From the NCBI GenBank assembly GCA_009911175.1, contig QXWX01000039.1, positions 1 through 62,767 of the forward strand: a stretch of 62,767 nt of DNA. The letters are read 5' to 3'. Under the pieces are notes generated by a model. It did not search any database. It was given only the letters and a program-made list of their open reading frames with translations, and was not told the DNA's origin. Position numbers and translations under genes: made by a program. Origin of the DNA: Lachnospiraceae bacterium. Its GTDB lineage: Bacteria; Bacillota_A; Clostridia; Lachnospirales; Lachnospiraceae. Positions within the stretch are counted from its first letter, which is position 1. The number at the start of each line of letters is the position of its first letter. Positions 25,452-34,408 of the stretch are shown here, one piece after another.

Positions 25452-26591
25452 TTATCCGAATTTCTCATACACGTCTAAAAGCTGCTGCCGTTTCTTCACC
25501 TCTACCTTGGCAAAGATATTGTGCACATGCGCCTTGGCGGTGCCGATGGAAATGCACAGGTCGTCCGCAATCTCCACATTCGTCTTATTATCCAGCAGAA
25601 GCTGCAGGATGTGCTGCTCCCTTGGCGTGAGCTGGTAGTCCCTGCTGAACAGATAGAACTTGGAGTAGTCTGCCCTGTCAGAGAAGGCGTCTTCCGGGAA
25701 CGCACCCGGAGAGCGGAAGCCGGCATCCAGCGGCGGCTCCTGAATTTGTGCAGAAGGTTCCGCTGGGGCGGGCCCATTGGATGCTCCGTCTGGTACGTAT
25801 TCTGAAGAATCTGACCCCGGTTCTGAACCGGCATCCTGCCCGGACGGCATGTCCTGGGTCGAAACCGTCTGCGTTTCGGCATTTTCGGCAGAGGCGGCGG
25901 ACACCATGAAGGAACGCAGATAGGGTCCTAAGATGCGTAGCGCAGTATATACGAAGTAGATACTCATCAGGTTCTCGGTAAAGCTTCGGTTTGTGATGCG
26001 GATGCCGGGGATTCCATAATTATCAAAATTGAATATGACGATCCAGTCTTCCACAATGATCAGGACCGAAAATACGGCAGTCCAGAAAAAAGCCCGGTGA
26101 AATCGCTTCCTGAGTGTTTCATCATAGTGCTCCGGGTGCGATTTCAGTCGTCTCATTCCATAGATACCGACTAAAAATGAAAAAATCTGACAGGGCGTGT
26201 AATAAATAAACACCTTCATGGCGCTGTCCTTCATCATGGGGATAAACAGCATGAAGAGGGTGATAAGGCCCAGGAGGGCCAGCAAGAGATAATTGACGGT
26301 TTCCTTTAAGATGGAGGCCGTAATCAGGAGCAGAAACAGGAGAACGGCAACAAAAATAATTGTCCGTGCCGTGGGGACGGACATGAACGTCGTGTCATAA
26401 AATTTTGCGAACGTGCTATCAAATTCTGTGATGAATATAATCACGTTCTCAACGGAATAGAAGAAAAATAAGCCTGTAATATACAGATACAAATAGTTCC
26501 TTGTATGCTGGAAAAGTATCCATGCATAAACCACGGGAACACAATATAGGATCTGCAGCAATAAGTTGTAGATCAATAATAAGACTTCCAT
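25452..26591 (-). CDS. aguR: membrane-bound LuxR-type regulator of the agmatine operon (AguR-like)
   Basis: A 379-residue protein. Residues about 1-225 hold roughly seven hydrophobic helices. Residues about 228-305 are a Ser/Pro/Glu-rich linker, and residues about 315-379 are a LuxR/GerE helix-turn-helix (LTPREQHILQLLLDNKTNVE, then AKAHVHNIFAKVEVKKRQQL). No receiver or kinase domain is present, so it would sense and bind DNA as one molecule in the membrane. It is divergent from the agmatine operon. In Lactococcus lactis the transmembrane LuxR protein AguR activates the equivalent operon in response to agmatine; the symbol rests on that parallel in architecture and position. Confidence 0.8.
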   Translation of the reverse strand: MEVLLLIYNLLLQILYCVPVVYAWILFQHTRNYLYLYITGLFFFYSVENVIIFITEFDSTFAKFYDTTFMSVPTARTIIFVAVLLFLLLITASILKETVNYLLLALLGLITLFMLFIPMMKDSAMKVFIYYTPCQIFSFLVGIYGMRRLKSHPEHYDETLRKRFHRAFFWTAVFSVLIIVEDWIVIFNFDNYGIPGIRITNRSFTENLMSIYFVYTALRILGPYLRSFMVSAASAENAETQTVSTQDMPSGQDAGSEPGSDSSEYVPDGASNGPAPAEPSAQIQEPPLDAGFRSPGAFPEDAFSDRADYSKFYLFSRDYQLTPREQHILQLLLDNKTNVEIADDLCISIGTAKAHVHNIFAKVEVKKRQQLLDVYEKFG

Positions 26592-26706
26592 AGTGAAATG
26601 CCACCTTTTTAAAATATTCTGGCAATGAGCATGACCATAGTATAGCAGAAAAGAAAAAGAGAGTAAATCTTTTTTTCAAGAGAATGACACGGGACTGACT
26701 TTGAAA

Positions 26707-26721
26707 TGTGCAAATTGCACA
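26707..26721. promoter_or_regulatory. palindrome upstream of the agmatine operon
   Basis: TGTGCAA-A-TTGCACA is a perfect 7-1-7 dyad. It lies about 100 nt before the -10 box of the agmatine operon and 116 nt upstream of the LuxR start, which is a suitable place for the LuxR-type activator. This is inferred only. Confidence 0.4.
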
Positions 26722-26786
26722 AAAGTTTAGAAGAGTTTATATATGATATTCACAAAATAAGTAAAAAAACTAACCCAAAAGGGCTA

Positions 26787-26815
26787 TTTTAAACCTGTTT
26801 TTTACGTGCTAGAAT
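26787..26815 (+). promoter_or_regulatory. candidate promoter of the agmatine operon
   Basis: TAGAAT (26810-26815), preceded by the extended element TGC, gives a fair -10 box. The -35 position with a 17-nt spacer (26787-26792, TTTTAA) is poor, as expected for a promoter that needs an activator. The leader to the permease ATG would be about 245 nt. Confidence 0.35.
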
Positions 26816-26882
26816 ACCATCATAACAACCGCGCTAAGCGGTGAAACAAAGCAGCCGCTTTTCTATTTCAGGAAAGACGGAA

Positions 26883-26948
26883 ATGTTAAGAAGGGGCTGC
26901 GTACTAAAGGGCATTGCAAATGCCCACGGCACATTTACAACTAAATAA
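26883..26948 (+). CDS. possible 21-residue leader peptide
   Basis: An ATG at 26883 opens a 21-codon frame, MLRRGCVLKGIANAHGTFTT plus K, in the long leader of the agmatine operon. A weak AGGA site lies upstream. A hairpin (GGGCATT at 26909-26915, AATGCCC at 26919-26925) lies inside the frame. The two adjacent arginine codons could in principle report arginine supply, but no attenuator stem with a T-run is seen. It may be chance. Confidence 0.2.
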   Translation: MLRRGCVLKGIANAHGTFTTK

Positions 26949-27068
26949 GGAATGAGGAACGCTTCATAAAATATATAGAGGAAATGAGCGGATTTAATAA
27001 AATGGGCATACCGCAGAATCTTCCTTATTATTAATAGAAGAGTTCCGAAAGAGAAAGGAGCTTGGCAA

Positions 27069-28424
27069 ATGGGCGAAAAGAAAAAATTTAGTATGCTGAG
27101 CTGCATACTCACAGTCATCTGTGTTGTATTCGTAGCAGAAGCGGCTGCTCCTGTAGCGGCGATCGGCAACTCACAGTACTTCTGGTGGATCTTCATGATC
27201 ATATTGTTCCTGCTTCCATATGGATTGATCTCCTCGGAGATGGGAACGACTTATGATAATGGAGGCGGGCTTTATGACTGGGTATCTGCGGCATACGGTC
27301 ACAGGATGGGCGCAAGAGTATCCTGGTACTACTGGATCAATTTCCCGCTGTGGACAGCATCACTTGCAGTTATGTTTCCGGACTTGTATACAGTGATCAC
27401 AGGGAAAGAGTTAAATACCATTGCAGCCATCATTATAGAACTTGCATTTGTATGGATCGTAGCACTGATCGCTCGGACTCCTACCGCAGACGCGGTGTGG
27501 ATTCTGAACGGTTCCGCGGCGATCAAGGTGATCCTGGCAATCGGCGTTGGTATTTTTGGAGTGATGGGAATTGCGAAGAACGGTATGGCAAATCCGATTA
27601 CATTTTCCAACCTGCTGCCTTCTTTCGACCTGGACAGCTTATCCTTCATCTCCGTTATCATCTTCAATATGCTTGGATTTGAAGTAATCTGCACCATGTC
27701 CGATGATATGGAAGACCCGAAGAAGCAGATCCCCCAGGCGATTGTAATAGGCGGTATCGCGATTGCGGCCATCTATATGTTCTCCGCGTTTGGGATCGGA
27801 GCGGCGATTCCTACATCTGAGGTCAGCACCGACAGCGGAATGATCGATGCGTTTATGCTTCTGACAGGCAAGGAAGGCGGAATCTTCATCTCTGCGGTGG
27901 CAGTTTTATTCGGCCTGACCCTGTTTGGAAATATGATCTCCTGGTCAACAGGTGTTCACGAAGGTGCGGCGGCAGCGGCAGAGAATGGAGACATGCCTGC
28001 GATCTTCGCAAAAAGAGATCCGAAGAACAATATGCCGGTAGGCGGGATCATGACGACAGCAGTGGTTGCTTCTATCGTAGTCGTTGCAGCGCCGTTTATC
28101 CCGAACCAGGATTTGTTCTGGAGCTTCTTCGCACTGAACCTGGTTATGTTCTTGATGTCATACATTCCGGTATTCCCGGGATTTTTGAAACTCCGTAAGG
28201 AGGATCCGGATACGGAGAGACCGTTCCGTGTTCCCGGAAGTGGAATCGGATTGACACTGCTGGCATACATCCCGATGATCCTGATCATCGTATCCATCAT
28301 CTTTACGGCAGTTCCGCTGTCCTTTGATCCGGATACGCTTTCAGCAACACTTCCGATCACCATCGGAGCGATCATTTTCATTGTACTCGGTGAAATCATC
28401 ATCCGGATGAAGGGCAAAGAGTAA
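27069..28424 (+). CDS. aguD: amino acid/polyamine permease, probable agmatine:putrescine antiporter
   Basis: A 451-residue APC-superfamily transporter with about 12 helices. The first helix region reads LTVICVVFVAEAAAPVAAIG, the unwound helix-1 substrate loop of the family. It contains GLYDWVSAAYG and FNMLGFEVICTMSDDMEDP, typical of glutamate/GABA-antiporter-like APC members. AAAGGAG precedes the ATG. It is the first structural gene of the agmatine operon, so it most likely exchanges external agmatine for internal putrescine. The symbol is assigned from context and not from a unique motif. Confidence 0.8.
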   Translation: MGEKKKFSMLSCILTVICVVFVAEAAAPVAAIGNSQYFWWIFMIILFLLPYGLISSEMGTTYDNGGGLYDWVSAAYGHRMGARVSWYYWINFPLWTASLAVMFPDLYTVITGKELNTIAAIIIELAFVWIVALIARTPTADAVWILNGSAAIKVILAIGVGIFGVMGIAKNGMANPITFSNLLPSFDLDSLSFISVIIFNMLGFEVICTMSDDMEDPKKQIPQAIVIGGIAIAAIYMFSAFGIGAAIPTSEVSTDSGMIDAFMLLTGKEGGIFISAVAVLFGLTLFGNMISWSTGVHEGAAAAAENGDMPAIFAKRDPKNNMPVGGIMTTAVVASIVVVAAPFIPNQDLFWSFFALNLVMFLMSYIPVFPGFLKLRKEDPDTERPFRVPGSGIGLTLLAYIPMILIIVSIIFTAVPLSFDPDTLSATLPITIGAIIFIVLGEIIIRMKGKE

Positions 28425-28610
28425 AACAAACCGCACGTAAGGGGCCCTTAAGAGGCTGCCTGGTGCAAAAAAAATGAAGTATAGCTGATATTTGGTCCCG
28501 TGCCGTGTCATGTGCCGCGCGGCGCGGGGAGTCAAAGAAGAATTACTAAGTGCAAATAAGTCCCGCACAAGGACTTAAAAATATATAAATAAAAGAAAGG
28601 ATGAAAAAAA

Positions 28611-29711
28611 ATGGCAAAGAGAATTGAAGGAACCACTCCGAAGCAGGACGGCTATCGTATGCCGGGAGAATTTGAAGAGCAGGAATGCATATGGATGCTG
28701 TGGCCATGGAGAAACGACAACTGGCGTCAGGGCGCAAAGCCTGCGCAGGTAGCTTACTGCAACGTAGCAAAAGCAATCGCGGAATTTGAACCGGTGAAGA
28801 TGTGTGTACCTCCTGCACAGTATGAGAACGCAATTGCGCGTCTGGGAGGAACCGATAATATCAGCATCATCGAAATGACCAACGACGATTCCTGGATTCG
28901 TGATACAGGCGCTACGTTCCTGATCAATGACAAGGGCGGCTTAAGAGCGGTTGACTGGGATTTCAACGCTTACGGCGGATTGATCGACGGACTTTACTTC
29001 CCATGGGATCAGGATGCTATGATCGCACGCAAGATGTGTGAGATTGCAGGCGCTGACAGCTACAGGCCGGGAATCGTCCTGGAAGGCGGCTCCATCCATA
29101 CAGACGGAGAGGGAACAGTTCTCACAACAGAGATGTGCCTGCTCCATGAAAGCAGAAATCCGGACAAGAGCAAGGCGGAATTAGAGCAGATCCTCAAAGA
29201 TTATCTGAATGCAGAGAAAGTAATCTGGGTAAAAGACGGAATCGATCCGTATGAGACCAACGGACATATCGACGACGTGGCTTGCTTTGTCGCTCCTGGT
29301 GAGGTTGTATGTATTTATACAGACGATGAGAACCATCCGTTCTATCAGCAGGCGCAGGATGCTTATAAGTTCCTGTGCGAGCAGACAGACGCAAAGGGAC
29401 GCAAGCTCAAAGTACATAAACTGTGCATGACCAAAGAGCCCTGCTACTTGAAGGACGCAGACACGATCGATTATTCAGAGGGCGCAATTCCGCGTGAAGA
29501 AGGCGAGATTTCCATCGCTTCTTATCTGAATTACCTGATCGTAAACGGAGCCATCATCCTGCCTCAGTACGGCGATGAGAATGATGAGCTTGCAGTAAAA
29601 CAAATGCAGGAAATCTATCCGGACCGCAAGATCGTAGGCGTGCAGACAACAGAAGTTGCTTACGGCGGCGGAAATATCCACTGCATCACACAGCAGCAGC
29701 CGAAGGCTTAA
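28611..29711 (+). CDS. aguA: agmatine deiminase
   Basis: A 366-residue member of the pentein-fold peptidyl-arginine-deiminase-like family, which hydrolyses agmatine to N-carbamoylputrescine and ammonia. The hallmark motifs are all present: MPGEFEEQECIWMLWPWR at the start, NDDSWIRDTG (about residues 89-98), ETNGHIDDVACF with the catalytic His/Asp, and the nucleophile C358 in GGGNIHCIT at the end. AAAGGA precedes the ATG. It lies in order permease-deiminase-carbamoyltransferase-kinase, the complete agmatine deiminase pathway. The enzyme is cytoplasmic. Confidence 0.97.
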   Translation: MAKRIEGTTPKQDGYRMPGEFEEQECIWMLWPWRNDNWRQGAKPAQVAYCNVAKAIAEFEPVKMCVPPAQYENAIARLGGTDNISIIEMTNDDSWIRDTGATFLINDKGGLRAVDWDFNAYGGLIDGLYFPWDQDAMIARKMCEIAGADSYRPGIVLEGGSIHTDGEGTVLTTEMCLLHESRNPDKSKAELEQILKDYLNAEKVIWVKDGIDPYETNGHIDDVACFVAPGEVVCIYTDDENHPFYQQAQDAYKFLCEQTDAKGRKLKVHKLCMTKEPCYLKDADTIDYSEGAIPREEGEISIASYLNYLIVNGAIILPQYGDENDELAVKQMQEIYPDRKIVGVQTTEVAYGGGNIHCITQQQPKA

Positions 29712-29806
29712 TCAACCTGGACATATGACAAGGCCCGCAGCAATGAAAACATAATACAGATACCAATTAAAAAAAATAAATTTAAAAGAAAAAGGAGATT
29801 ACAATT

Positions 29807-30847
29807 ATGTATGCAAATGGCGTAAGACACTTCATCGACACAATGGATTTCACAAAGGAAGAACTGCTTGACATCATCCACCTTTCCCTGGAGATCAAGA
29901 AGAGCATCAAGGCAGGCTACAATCCGCCGCTCATGAAGGGCAAGACACTGGGAATGATCTTCCAGCAGTCCTCCACAAGAACCCGTGTATCCTTTGAGAC
30001 TGCTATGGAACAGATGGGCGGACACGCACAGTACCTTGGACCTGGCATGATCCAGTTAGGCGGACACGAGACCATCGGCGATACAGGTAAGGTACTGTCC
30101 CAGTTGATCGATGTAGTGATGGCACGTGTAATTGAGCATAAGACAGTTGTAGACCTGGCAAGCGCATGTTCCATCCCGGTACTCAACGGAATGTCCGATT
30201 ACAACCATCCGACCCAGGAAATCGGCGACCTCTGCACCATCGTAGAGAACCTGCCGAGAGGAAAGAAACTGGAAGACTGCAAGGTGGTATTCGTAGGCGA
30301 CGCGACACAGGTTTGCGCATCCCTGGCAATGATCACCACAAAGCTGGGCATGAAGTTCGTACACTACGGACCGAAGGGACATCAGCTTCAGGACAGCCCC
30401 AGCGCGGCATGCCTGGCTAAGATCGAAGAGAACTGCAAGGAAAGCGGAGCAACCTTCCTGACCTCTGACAACAGAGAGGATGTAAAGGGCGCTGACTTCA
30501 TCTACACAGACGTATGGTACGGCCTGTATGAAAACGAGATGCCAAAGGAAGAGCGTGTACGCGTATTCGGCGACTACCAGGTAAACAGAGAACTGATGAG
30601 CCTTGGAAACATCGGATGCAAGTTCATGCACTGCCTGCCGGCAACCAGAGGCGAGGATGTGACAGACGAAGTTGCGGATTCTGATTCTTCACTTTGCTGG
30701 GATGAGGCTGGAAACCGTCTGACAGCAATGAGAGGACTTCTGGTATACCTGACACAGTATCAGAGAGAAGAGGCAGCGTCAGAGCTTCAGATCGCAGCGG
30801 CAAAAGAGCGTCTTGAGAAGTTCATGGCTGACAGAGGAATCAACTAA
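29807..30847 (+). CDS. ptcA: putrescine carbamoyltransferase
   Basis: A 346-residue transcarbamylase that phosphorolyses N-carbamoylputrescine to putrescine and carbamoyl phosphate. The carbamoyl-phosphate-binding motif STRTRVSF and the domain-2 motif MHCLPATRG are intact. The region [20 protein letters not shown] and the extended C-terminal helix ([20 protein letters not shown]) are features that separate putrescine from ornithine enzymes. The flanking agmatine deiminase and carbamate kinase support this reading. AAAGGAG precedes the ATG. The same gene is also called aguB in some species. Confidence 0.93.
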   Translation: MYANGVRHFIDTMDFTKEELLDIIHLSLEIKKSIKAGYNPPLMKGKTLGMIFQQSSTRTRVSFETAMEQMGGHAQYLGPGMIQLGGHETIGDTGKVLSQLIDVVMARVIEHKTVVDLASACSIPVLNGMSDYNHPTQEIGDLCTIVENLPRGKKLEDCKVVFVGDATQVCASLAMITTKLGMKFVHYGPKGHQLQDSPSAACLAKIEENCKESGATFLTSDNREDVKGADFIYTDVWYGLYENEMPKEERVRVFGDYQVNRELMSLGNIGCKFMHCLPATRGEDVTDEVADSDSSLCWDEAGNRLTAMRGLLVYLTQYQREEAASELQIAAAKERLEKFMADRGIN

Positions 30848-30877
30848 TCCATAAAAAAACAGCATGAGGTGAAGAAA

Positions 30878-31819
30878 ATGTCCAAGATTGTAATCGCATT
30901 GGGCGGAAATGCCCTTCAATCAAAGAACAGTGCACCGACAGCAGAGGGACAGCTTGAAGTCGTAAAGAATACCTGTGAGAGGATCGCGGATATCTGCTCC
31001 CAGGGATATGAGGTAGCCATCGTACACGGCAACGGGCCTCAGGTAGGAAGAATCCTGCTTGCATCGGAGACCGCAAAGGATGTGACCCCGGCTATGCCCT
31101 TTGACGTATGCGGCGCTATGAGCCAGGGCTATATCGGATACCACATCCAGCAGGCGCTGCGCTATGCGCTGAATACACGCAACATCAATTATCCTGTACT
31201 GACGGTTGCGACCCAGATGATCGTAGATGAAAAAGATCCCGGATTTACCAATCCGACAAAACCCATCGGCCCCTTCTACACAGAGGAAGAGGCGAAATCC
31301 CTGCAGGAAGAGAAGGGATATTCGATGAAAGAGGATGCAGGCAGAGGCTGGAGAAGAGTGGTTGCTTCTCCGATTCCGAAGAGGATCGTAGAGATCGAAG
31401 CCATCAAGAACCTGTGGGATTCCTCCATCGTGATCTCCTGCGGAGGCGGCGGGATTCCGGTTGTGGAAAAGATGAACGGAACCCTGGAAGGCGTTGCGGC
31501 TGTCATTGACAAAGACTTTGCGGCGGAACTGCTGGCAGAGCAGGTGGATGCAGATACGCTGATGATCCTGACAGAGGTGGAGAAGGTTGCCATCAACTGG
31601 GGCAAGCCGGATCAGAAGAACCTGGATCACATGAGCCTTGCAGAGGCGGCGCAGTATGTAGAGGAAGGCCAGTTCGCACCGGGAAGCATGCTTCCGAAGG
31701 TAGAAGCTGCCATGAAATTTGCCCGCACCTATCCCAATAAGAAAGCCATCATCACCAGTCTGGACAAGGCCATCGATGCGCTGGAAGGAAAGACCGGAAC
31801 AGTGATCACATTCGCATAA
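30878..31819 (+). CDS. aguC: carbamate kinase
   Basis: A 313-residue carbamate kinase that makes ATP from carbamoyl phosphate and ADP, releasing carbamate. The motifs IALGGNALQ (N-terminus), HGNGPQVGRIL, and CGGGGIPVVE (about 190-199) are characteristic. The ATG at 30878 is preferred over GTG 30869 because AGGTGA sits 5 nt upstream. It is the last gene of the agmatine operon and is followed by a terminator. It could equally be named arcC; the operon context points to agmatine use. Confidence 0.95.
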   Translation: MSKIVIALGGNALQSKNSAPTAEGQLEVVKNTCERIADICSQGYEVAIVHGNGPQVGRILLASETAKDVTPAMPFDVCGAMSQGYIGYHIQQALRYALNTRNINYPVLTVATQMIVDEKDPGFTNPTKPIGPFYTEEEAKSLQEEKGYSMKEDAGRGWRRVVASPIPKRIVEIEAIKNLWDSSIVISCGGGGIPVVEKMNGTLEGVAAVIDKDFAAELLAEQVDADTLMILTEVEKVAINWGKPDQKNLDHMSLAEAAQYVEEGQFAPGSMLPKVEAAMKFARTYPNKKAIITSLDKAIDALEGKTGTVITFA

Positions 31820-31907
31820 ACAAAAGCGCGGAAGCTGTACGGCTTATGAATTGGTTTGGAACTGCTGACATGATTTAACCATAATTCCTTAAAAATATGT
31901 ATTTACG

Positions 31908-31950
31908 AAAGGGCGTCCCGGAAAAACAAAACATTTTTTCCCGATACGCC
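31908..31950 (+). terminator. terminator of the agmatine operon
   Basis: AAAGGGCGT (31908-31916) pairs with ACGCCCTTT (31936-31944), with additional pairing of the A-rich and T-rich inner parts and CCCG/CCC contacts, followed by TTCTG. It separates the agmatine operon from the antiporter gene. Confidence 0.7.
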
Positions 31951-32026
31951 CTTTTCTGCATTTTCGAAACGACCGGGGTCTGCAAGGGAAGATGCCGGGA
32001 TTCATAAAAGACGATTGGAGAAGCCT

Positions 32027-33382
32027 ATGGATCAAGGATTAATCGCAATCATAATAACTGTCTGTATTATTATAGGGGCAATCAAGACAAGGAGAACGGT
32101 GGAGTGTATGCTGCTGGGCTCCCTTGTGGCTGCATTTTTTGCCTTTCAGGGGAATTTCCTTGCGCAGTGGTGCGTGGTATTACAGGAAATGCTTGCGGAG
32201 GAGGTCTGGGTTTTTCTGGTGTGCCTGCTGTTCGGCGCGCTGATCGCGCAGCTTACGGCCTCCAGAGGGAGCTTCGGCTTTTCCAAATACCTGGCGAAAA
32301 TATGCAGCAGCGACAAAAAAACGTTTCTCACCACATATATCATGGGAATCCTGATCTTTGTGGATGATTACCTGAACGTGCTGTCCATCGGAGCCTGCAT
32401 GAAGAAGATCTACGATGACAGGAAGCTCCCCAGAGAATCGCTGGCCTATGTGCTCAATTCCACCGGGGCGCCTGTATGCGTGCTCCTGCCGATTTCCACC
32501 TGGGCGGTATTCTATGCCAACCTGTTTTTCGAGCAGGAGAGTGTGAAGGCGATGGGGGTGACTTCTCCCATGGCGGCCTATCTGAAAGCAGTCCCCTTCT
32601 GCTTTTACCCGATTATCACGCTGGCCTTTGTCTTTTTGTTCGCCGTTGGGGCCATGCCGAAGCTGGGGCCCATGAAGAAGGCGTTTCGGAGAGTGGAAGA
32701 GACGGGAAAGGTGTATTCGGACTTCAGCCGGAAGTTCAACCACGCGACGGTGTATGACCAGGATACGGACGGCAATATCTGGTACTTCCTGATCCCCATG
32801 GGAGTGCTGGTAGGGCTGGCGGTGGCAACCGGGGATATCCTGGTGTCTGTGGTGGTGGCGCTGGTGGTCTGCTTTGTACTCTATGTTCCCCGTAAAGTCC
32901 TTACGGTGGATGAATTTATGAACAACACCATCCAGGGGTTCAGCGATATGCTGCCGGTACTGACCATGCTCCTGGTGACCTTTGTATTGAAGGACATCTG
33001 CGGGAAGATGGGTATGACGGAGTACATTGTGGAGAAAACCGAGCCCCTCCTGTTTCCTGCCATATTTCCGGCTATGGTGTTTGCGCTGGGGGCGGTCCTT
33101 GCGTTTACCACCGGCTCGGACTGGGGCATGAGTTCCATCATTACCCCCATCGTGTTCCCGCTGGGTTCTGTGATCGGGGCAAATCCGGTGCTGATCATGG
33201 CGGCGGTGATCTCCGGGGGAACCTTCGGCAGCCATGCCTGCTTCTATTCGGACGCCACCCTTTTGGCGGCCCAGAGCGCGGGAATCGACAGCATGGAGCA
33301 TGCCCTGTCCCAGCTTCCTTATAATGTCATCGCGTGCGTGCTGGCGATCGCGGGATTTATGATCACGGGGGCTGTCATGTAG
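32027..33382 (+). CDS. NhaC-type Na+/H+ antiporter family protein
   Basis: A 451-residue membrane protein with about 11-12 helices of the NhaC/ion-transporter superfamily. Typical segments are IFVDDYLNVLSIGACM, STGAPVCVLLPISTWAVF, AFTTGSDWGMSSIITPIVFPL, and GGTFGSHACFYSDATLLAA. The ATG at 32027 follows TTGGAGAAG. It lies after the terminator of the agmatine operon, so it is probably a separate transcript. Members carry Na+/H+ or amino acid/organic-anion exchange. A link to pH control during agmatine use is possible but not shown. Confidence 0.85.
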   Translation: MDQGLIAIIITVCIIIGAIKTRRTVECMLLGSLVAAFFAFQGNFLAQWCVVLQEMLAEEVWVFLVCLLFGALIAQLTASRGSFGFSKYLAKICSSDKKTFLTTYIMGILIFVDDYLNVLSIGACMKKIYDDRKLPRESLAYVLNSTGAPVCVLLPISTWAVFYANLFFEQESVKAMGVTSPMAAYLKAVPFCFYPIITLAFVFLFAVGAMPKLGPMKKAFRRVEETGKVYSDFSRKFNHATVYDQDTDGNIWYFLIPMGVLVGLAVATGDILVSVVVALVVCFVLYVPRKVLTVDEFMNNTIQGFSDMLPVLTMLLVTFVLKDICGKMGMTEYIVEKTEPLLFPAIFPAMVFALGAVLAFTTGSDWGMSSIITPIVFPLGSVIGANPVLIMAAVISGGTFGSHACFYSDATLLAAQSAGIDSMEHALSQLPYNVIACVLAIAGFMITGAVM

Positions 33383-33400
33383 CTTGTATTCACTTTGTTC

Positions 33401-33429
33401 TTGTGATTTTTCCGGGAATGTTGTAAAAT
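33401..33429 (+). promoter_or_regulatory. promoter upstream of the cytidylate-kinase-like gene
   Basis: TTGTGA (33401-33406), a 17-nt spacer and TAAAAT (33424-33429). Transcription would start near 33436, so the foldback repeat at 33464-33626 would lie in the 5' untranslated region. Confidence 0.45.
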
Positions 33430-33463
33430 ATACAGCGGGGTTTCAGCAAGCGTATTTAGGAGT

Positions 33464-33626
33464 GAGCACTCTCGGAAACTCCCTTGCACCCATCTTTGCG
33501 GCTGATTTTCCGCCAGAAGCACCCAAATTTAATCAACGTACGTTCCACGTACGCCTCATAAATTTGTGCACTTCTGACAAAAAATCGTCTCACAAATCTG
33601 GGCACAAAGAGTTTCCGAGAGTACTC
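33464..33626. repeat. 163-bp foldback (MITE-like) element
   Basis: The ends GAGCACTCTCGGAAACTC (33464-33481) and GAGTTTCCGAGAGTACTC (33609-33626) match as inverted repeats at 17 of 18 positions. The inverted similarity continues inward along most of the arms (CAGAAGCACCCAAATTT against AAATTTGTGCACTTCTG) to a centre containing two GTACG blocks, so the whole element can fold into one long imperfect hairpin. It encodes no protein. A 58-bp relative is at 6924. The cytidylate-kinase-like start codon is 24 nt downstream. Confidence 0.8.
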
Positions 33627-33650
33627 GGAGTGAAGAATGGAGGAACATAG

Positions 33651-34259
33651 ATGGACCGATTTGTGATTACCGTGAACAGACAGTTTGCCAGCCATGGACG
33701 CGAGATTGCAAAGCGCCTGAGCGAGATCCTGGGGGTTCCCTGCTATGACGGCGAGATGATTCAGGAGGCGGCGGAGGAGCTGTCGATCCCGGAGGATGTG
33801 GTGGAGAGGGAAGAGGAGACGGCCGTGCGCCAGCCCCAGCCGGCCACCCGGATTCCGTTTGCGATGGCAAGAAACAGCAGCAGTACCCAGGACGAGATCT
33901 TCGAGGTGCAGTCGGAATTTATGAAACGTGTGGTGAAGAAGGGAAGCTGCGTGGTAGTCGGGCGCTGTTCGGACTATATACTTTCCGAGGAAGAGAACGC
34001 CCTGCATATCTACATCTTTGCAGAGTATAAGGCAAGGCTTCAATACTGTATGGAAGTGCTTGGGCGCACGGAGGAGGACAGCCGCAAGGCCCTGCGTGAG
34101 ATCGATGAGATGCGGGATTCCTACTCCCTGGAGTATTCCGGATACCTGGCGGAAGACAAGGAATATAAGGACATCCTGATCGACAGCAACACCATGGGGG
34201 TGGAGGCCACCGCCCAGTATCTGGCCGTGGCGGCCAGGATGAAGTTCGGCCTGTCCTAG
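33651..34259 (+). CDS. cytidylate-kinase-like family protein
   Basis: A 202-residue P-loop-fold protein of the cytidylate-kinase-like group often found near transporters in Clostridia. The N-terminus FVITVNRQFASHGREIAKRL replaces the classical GxxGxGKS loop with a degenerate form. The central GSCVVVGRCSDYIL and a C-terminal YKDILIDSNTMGVEATAQY are family landmarks. GGAGG precedes the ATG. True CMP kinase activity is doubtful because the P-loop is altered. A broken relative lies at 21027. The gene is monocistronic, with its own promoter, the foldback element and a terminator. Confidence 0.8.
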   Translation: MDRFVITVNRQFASHGREIAKRLSEILGVPCYDGEMIQEAAEELSIPEDVVEREEETAVRQPQPATRIPFAMARNSSSTQDEIFEVQSEFMKRVVKKGSCVVVGRCSDYILSEEENALHIYIFAEYKARLQYCMEVLGRTEEDSRKALREIDEMRDSYSLEYSGYLAEDKEYKDILIDSNTMGVEATAQYLAVAARMKFGLS

Positions 34260-34286
34260 GAGAGCTGAAGCTCCAGAAGTTTTTCC

Positions 34287-34332
34287 ATATGCGGATAGAA
34301 GATATGCAGTATAGAAGATATGCGGATAGAAG
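34287..34332 (+). repeat. three short tandem repeats
   Basis: ATATGCGGATAGAAG (34287-34301), ATATGCAGTATAGAAG (34302-34317) and ATATGCGGATAGAAG (34318-34332) lie between the cytidylate-kinase-like stop and its terminator. Confidence 0.85.
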
Positions 34333-34342
34333 ATAAAAAGAT

Positions 34343-34387
34343 ACGGCAGGAACCAAAACAAATTTCCCGGTTCCTGCCGTTTTTTTC
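34343..34387. terminator. bidirectional terminator
   Basis: ACGGCAGGAACC (34343-34354) and GGTTCCTGCCGT (34369-34380) are perfect complements, followed by six T on the plus strand and by ATCTTTTTATC on the minus strand. It serves the cytidylate-kinase-like gene and the convergent ABC permease gene. Confidence 0.9.
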
Positions 34388-34408
34388 TATATACCGAATC
34401 CCCCTGTT

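Noticed and set aside
32180..33301. 373-residue minus-strand ORF rich in His and Arg opposite the NhaC-type gene
   Set aside because: Shadow frame of a clear membrane-protein gene; its composition is atypical and it has no ribosome binding site.
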